DNA from: CAZUHK01 sp964620345
Lineage (GTDB): Bacteria > Planctomycetota > Phycisphaerae > Phycisphaerales > Zrk34
NCBI GenBank assembly: GCA_964620345.1
Contig: CAZUHK010000082.1
Coordinates: forward strand, 1-13,143
Reading direction: 5' to 3'
Length of the DNA: 13,143 nt
Shown here one piece after another: positions 9,332 to 13,143 of the stretch. The notes under the pieces are model-generated. The model was not told the origin of the DNA. It searched no databases and worked only from the letters and a program-made list of their open reading frames with translations. A program made the translations under genes and the position numbers. Every line of letters begins with the position of its first letter. The stretch's first letter is position 1.

Positions 9332-9356
9332 GTGAAGTGGGGCGTGTCGAGCCCAA

Positions 9357-9375
9357 GCGGCGCCGGCGGCGCCGC
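9357..9375. repeat. Perfect 8-bp inverted repeat between the divergent methyltransferase and atpD genes
   Basis: GCGGCGCC, a 3-nt loop GGC, and GGCGCCGC form a perfect hairpin or dyad ending 3 bp before the atpD -35 element. Each arm contains the palindrome GGCGCC. It could be an operator or simply GC-rich chance symmetry; there is no U-tract, so it is not a terminator. Confidence 0.45.
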
Positions 9376-9378
9376 GGG

Positions 9379-9407
9379 TTGGCAATGCCCGGTTCAGCCG
9401 CTATTCT
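9379..9407 (+). promoter_or_regulatory. Sigma-70-like promoter of atpD
   Basis: TTGGCA (9379-9384), a 17-bp spacer and TATTCT (9402-9407) make the best promoter match in the window (5/6 and 4/6 to consensus). The start would be near 9414, giving a leader of about 57 nt that contains a Shine-Dalgarno. It supports atpD being transcribed on its own. Confidence 0.65.
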
Positions 9408-9460
9408 CTGGCGACTCGGCGGGCCGCAACCGCCGGGTTTCGCACGGCAAACCCACGATC

Positions 9461-9465
9461 GAGGT
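9461..9465 (+). promoter_or_regulatory. Ribosome binding site of atpD
   Basis: GAGGT lies 5 nt before the ATG at 9471 and fixes the start of the ATP synthase beta subunit. Confidence 0.75.
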
Positions 9466-9470
9466 TACTC

Positions 9471-10919
9471 ATGGCAGCGACCGGCACCATCTCCCAGGTC
9501 ATCGGCTCGACCTTCGACGCCGAGTTCCCCGAGAACCAGCTTCCCGACATCTACAACGCCCTGCGCATCGACGCGGCGTGCGGCGATGTCTCGGTCCGCC
9601 TGACCGGCGAGGTGCAGCAGCACCTGGGCGGCGGCAAGGTGCGTGCGGTGGCGCTGGGCTCGACCGACGGCCTGCAGCGTGGCACGGAAGTGGTCGACAC
9701 CGGCGGGCCGGTCACCGTCCCGGTCGGCGAGAAAGTCCTCGGCCGCGTGTTCAACCTCCTCGGCGAGCCGATCGACGAGGCCGGCGACCTCGAAGGCGAA
9801 ATCCAGCGCCAGCCCATTCACCGCGAGCCGCCGCAGTTCGCCGACCTCAACCCCAAGACCGAAATCCTCGAGACCGGCATCAAGGTCGTTGACCTGCTGT
9901 GCCCGTTTGTCCGCGGCGGCAAGATCGGCCTGTTCGGCGGGGCCGGCGTGGGCAAGACCGTGATCATCCAGGAGATGATCGCCCGCATCGCGCGCGAGCA
10001 CGGCGGCTACTCGGTGTTCTGCGGCGTGGGTGAACGCACGCGCGAGGGCAACGACCTGTGGCGCGAGATGGCCGAGGCCGAGTTCACCGATGCCCAGGGC
10101 AACACCGGCCGCGTGCTCGACCGCGTCGCCATGGTGTTCGGCCAGATGAACGAGCCGCCGGGCGCCCGCCTCCGCGTCGCGCTGTCGGGCCTGACCATGT
10201 GCGAGCACTTCCGCGATGCCACCGGCTCTGAAACGCTGCTGTTCGTGGACAACATCTTCCGATTCACCCAGGCCGGTGCGGAAGTCTCGGCGCTGTTGGG
10301 CCGCATGCCCTCGGCCGTGGGCTATCAACCGACGCTCTCCATTGAGATGGGTCAGTTGCAGGAGCGCATCACCTCGACCGACAAGGGCGCGATCACCAGC
10401 GTCCAGGCGATCTACGTGCCGGCCGACGACCTGACCGACCCGGCGCCCGCCACGGCGTTCAGCCACCTCGATGCGTTCGTCGTGCTCGCCCGCGGCATCG
10501 CCGAGAAGGGCATCTACCCCGCGGTCGATCCGCTGCAATCGACCAGCCGCATCCTCGACCCCGGCGTGATCGGCGCCGAGCACTACGCCGTCAGCCGCGA
10601 GGTGCAGCAGATCCTCCAGCGGTACAAAGATCTGCAGGACATCATCGCGATCCTCGGCGTGGACGAGCTGAGCGAAGAAGACAAGCTCATCGTCAGCCGC
10701 GCCCGCAAGATCGAGCGGTTCCTCAGCCAGCCGTTCTTCGTCGCCGAGCAGTTCACCGGTTTCGCGGGCATCTACACGCCGCTGAGCGAGACGATCGATT
10801 CGTTCAAGCGCCTCGCCGCCGGCGAGGCCGACGACCTGCCCGAGTCGGCGTTCATGTACGTCGGCACGCTCGACGACGCCCGCGCCAAGGCCGAGAAGAT
10901 GGCCGCCGAAGCGGTGTGA
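9471..10919 (+). CDS. atpD: F0F1 ATP synthase subunit beta
   Basis: This is the catalytic beta subunit of the membrane-linked F1 ATPase, which makes ATP from the proton gradient. It is full length at 482 residues. The N-terminal beta-barrel leads to Walker A GGAGVGKT (156-163), the catalytic-glutamate region GERTREGND (Glu188), Walker B LLFVDNIFRF (256-265), the family signature PAVDPLQSTSR (350-360) and the DELSEED loop (398-404) that acts on the gamma subunit. It starts at ATG 9471 behind GAGGT and has its own promoter. Upstream is a divergent methyltransferase gene, and downstream is a convergent deacylase gene 57 bp away. The usual partners atpG (before) and atpC (after) are therefore absent here, so the ATP synthase genes of this organism must be split. 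The sequence itself looks like a normal housekeeping beta subunit and not the alternative N-ATPase type. Confidence 0.98.
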   Translation: MAATGTISQVIGSTFDAEFPENQLPDIYNALRIDAACGDVSVRLTGEVQQHLGGGKVRAVALGSTDGLQRGTEVVDTGGPVTVPVGEKVLGRVFNLLGEPIDEAGDLEGEIQRQPIHREPPQFADLNPKTEILETGIKVVDLLCPFVRGGKIGLFGGAGVGKTVIIQEMIARIAREHGGYSVFCGVGERTREGNDLWREMAEAEFTDAQGNTGRVLDRVAMVFGQMNEPPGARLRVALSGLTMCEHFRDATGSETLLFVDNIFRFTQAGAEVSALLGRMPSAVGYQPTLSIEMGQLQERITSTDKGAITSVQAIYVPADDLTDPAPATAFSHLDAFVVLARGIAEKGIYPAVDPLQSTSRILDPGVIGAEHYAVSREVQQILQRYKDLQDIIAILGVDELSEEDKLIVSRARKIERFLSQPFFVAEQFTGFAGIYTPLSETIDSFKRLAAGEADDLPESAFMYVGTLDDARAKAEKMAAEAV

Positions 10920-10976
10920 GCGCCGGTTGAATGATCGAGCGACTCAAGCGCCATCCGGCTGCACGTGTCGCGGCAC

Positions 10977-11975
10977 CTACCGCGGCCCGGCGGTCTGCAC
11001 GTCGGTCGCCAGGTGGACGATGGCGTCGCCGGTGTGGACCATGGGGTGATTGGTCTGCCCGATGACCAGGCCCGCGGAAGGGGCGAGCACCTCGCGCCGC
11101 TCGTTGCCGAACGTGTCGCTGATCACGCCGATCGGTTCATCCGCGCTGACCCACCGGCCCAGGGCGACGCGCAGGCGCAGCAGGCCGCTGGTCCGCGCGC
11201 GGATCCAGGTGCGCTGCGTGGCCTCGACGGTCGTGACGTTCCGCCGCGGCCCGCCGCGGAGCATCTGCAGGTGGCGCATCACACTCAGCACGCCCTTGAC
11301 GCCCAGGTCGATCGCCTCGGTGTTGAACCGGTGGGGCTCGCCGGCCTCGTAGACGAGGATGGGCTTGTCGAGCCGGGCCACCGCTTCGCGAAGCGATCCG
11401 CGCGGCGCCTCGCCGTGGATCATGATCGGCGCGGTGAAGGCCTCGGCCATCGCCCGCGACCGCTCGTCGGTCAGGTCGGCGCGGACCTGCGGCAGGTTCA
11501 CCCGATGCCCCCCGGCGGTGTGCAGGTCGATGCCCACATCGCACGGCCCGACCACCTCATCCAGAAACAACCGCGCCAGGCGGCTGGCCAGCGACCCGCG
11601 CTGCGAGCCGGGAAAGCTGCGGTTCAGATCGCGCCCGTCGGGCAGGTAACGCTGCTGCTGGATGAACCCGAACACGTTGACCACCGGCACGGCCAGCAGC
11701 GTGCCGGCCAGGCGGCGTGGCTCGACGCGGGCGAGGATGCGGTCGATGATCTCCAGGCCGTTGAGTTCATCGCCGTGGATCGCGGCCGAAAGCCAGAGCA
11801 CCGGCCCGGGCCGCGCGCCGTGCAGCACCGCCACCGGCAGGCCGATGCGCGTCTGCGTCGCCAGCCGCGCCACCGGCAGCTCGATCTGCGCCCGCTGGCC
11901 GGCGCGCACCGATTGCCCGCCGAACGCGAACGGTTCTCGGCTCACCGGCGAGCGGCCGCGGGGCGGTGGGGTCAT
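10977..11975 (-). CDS. Succinylglutamate desuccinylase/aspartoacylase family zinc hydrolase
   Basis: This 332-residue protein belongs to the AstE/AspA family, zinc carboxypeptidase-like (M14 fold) enzymes that cleave N-acyl or peptide-like bonds next to a free carboxylate. Zinc ligands are His67 and Glu70 in AAIHGDELNG and His152 in GIDLHTAGG. Substrate-binding GRDLNRSFPG (114-123) and the probable catalytic Glu210 in LVYEAGEPHR follow. A C-terminal barrel-like domain (about 245-325, with LAPSAGLVIG) resembles the lipoyl/biotinyl fold of this family. The ATG at 11975 is 5 nt after the rimK stop with an AAGG upstream; a GTG at 11984 overlapping the rimK stop is the alternative. It is the third gene of the rimB-rimK operon and lacks arginine-catabolism neighbours, so I infer it removes glutamates or a related cap made by RimK. 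That role is unproven. Confidence 0.92.
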   Translation of the reverse strand: MTPPPRGRSPVSREPFAFGGQSVRAGQRAQIELPVARLATQTRIGLPVAVLHGARPGPVLWLSAAIHGDELNGLEIIDRILARVEPRRLAGTLLAVPVVNVFGFIQQQRYLPDGRDLNRSFPGSQRGSLASRLARLFLDEVVGPCDVGIDLHTAGGHRVNLPQVRADLTDERSRAMAEAFTAPIMIHGEAPRGSLREAVARLDKPILVYEAGEPHRFNTEAIDLGVKGVLSVMRHLQMLRGGPRRNVTTVEATQRTWIRARTSGLLRLRVALGRWVSADEPIGVISDTFGNERREVLAPSAGLVIGQTNHPMVHTGDAIVHLATDVQTAGPR

Positions 11976-11980
11976 GCGCG

Positions 11981-12886
<906 letters not shown>

Positions 12887-12890
12887 CGAA

Positions 12891-13143
12891 TCACATGCCT
12901 TCCTTGGTCGGTGAATCTTGCGGTTTGCCGCGGCGGGCACGCTTGGGCCCGCCGCCGGGACGTTCGCTCAGCAGGTACGAGCGCGCGGGGTTCACCAGCA
13001 GCTTGCCCGCCTTGATGGCCTGCCGGCCCAGCAGCAGGCGAAACCCCATCGCGTCGCGGTTGATCAGCGACAGCTCGATCGGCCAGCGCTTCTCGCCCAA
13101 CGCCACGCCGCTGAGCACCACCGCCCGCAGCGTCTCGTGGCCG
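12891..13143 (-). CDS. rimB: RimB-like putative ATP-dependent zinc protease (retropepsin-like), partial
   Basis: The C-terminal 83 residues and stop of a RimB/Zn_protease family protein (PF05618-type) are present; the 5' part lies beyond the right edge. The visible signature is RWPIELSLINRDAMGFRLLLGRQAI followed by LLVNPARSYLL, nearly the family consensus. In Pseudomonas the RimB protein works with RimK to control S6 glutamylation. The catalytic Asp region of the retropepsin-like fold would lie in the missing N-terminal half. After SYLL there is a basic glycine/lysine/arginine tail (RPGGGPKRARRGK) that looks disordered. The TGA at 12893-12891 is 4 nt before the rimK ATG, so it is the upstream operon partner. 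Confidence 0.9.
   Translation of the reverse strand, partial: GHETLRAVVLSGVALGEKRWPIELSLINRDAMGFRLLLGRQAIKAGKLLVNPARSYLLSERPGGGPKRARRGKPQDSPTKEGM
12898..12905 (-). promoter_or_regulatory. Ribosome binding site of rimK
   Basis: AAGGAAGG on the minus strand lies inside the last codons of rimB and ends 11 nt before the rimK ATG at 12886. The spacing is slightly long. It selects 12886 over an in-frame ATG at 12940 that lies within rimB. Confidence 0.6.

Noticed and set aside
9297..9356. Upstream in-frame extension of the methyltransferase
   Set aside because: It runs through a good TACAAT -10 box, and the extra residues do not resemble the family.
9465..10583. Long antisense open frame over atpD
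   Set aside because: The atpD frame is certain; the antisense product is His/Arg/Ala-rich shadow sequence.
10969..10984. Small hairpin (CGCGG/CCGCG) at the atpD/deacylase convergence as a terminator
   Set aside because: It has only five base pairs, no T-tract, and overlaps the deacylase stop codon; no convincing intrinsic terminator is visible in any of the three convergent gaps.

Overview
The window is GC-rich bacterial DNA (about two thirds G+C by eye). It is densely packed with chromosomal genes, and I see no tRNA, rRNA, CRISPR array, transposase or phage gene. A formylglycine sulfatase, sugar-acid enzymes, a RimB-RimK-deacylase trio and a lone atpD suggest an aquatic Planctomycetota bacterium, possibly of the Phycisphaerae. 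This is an inference from gene content and protein style; no marker gene proves it. A run of exactly ten Ns at 5293-5302 shows that the piece is a draft scaffold, possibly from a metagenome.

Layout from left to right: recQ (-, 141-2369) is divergent from a sulfatase gene (+, 2461-3975). The sulfatase gene converges, with a 12-bp gap, on a photolyase gene (-, 3988-5440) that carries the N-run. A D-2-hydroxyacid dehydrogenase gene (+, 5493-6446) is divergent from the photolyase. Next is a minus-strand group read as DNA methyltransferase (9296-8301), HpcH/HpaI aldolase (8283-7501), a broken 3' end of an oligogalacturonate-lyase-like gene (about 7487-7377) and an SMP-30/gluconolactonase family gene (7380-6511). 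atpD (+, 9471-10919) is divergent from the methyltransferase and converges on a second minus-strand operon read as rimB (partial, runs off the right edge), rimK (12886-11981) and an AstE/AspA-type deacylase (11975-10977).

Three themes stand out. The first is DNA maintenance: RecQ, photolyase and an orphan adenine/cytosine methyltransferase. The second is breakdown of sugars and sulfated or uronate-containing polysaccharides: sulfatase, 2-hydroxyacid dehydrogenase, lactonase, 2-keto-3-deoxy-acid type aldolase and the lyase remnant. The third is probable C-terminal glutamylation of ribosomal protein S6 and its control by the Rim trio. atpD stands alone, without the usual atpG or atpC neighbours.

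The most notable signals are these. Four genes that begin transcription units have a TAnnnT box only 6-7 nt before the ATG and no Shine-Dalgarno sequence, which suggests leaderless mRNAs, while several downstream or long-leader genes have Shine-Dalgarno sequences. A decapitated lyase tail overlaps the lactonase start as ATGA. The N-run appears to be an artificial spacer between contig ends that share CCG. I did not find a convincing wholly new defence or mobile system here.
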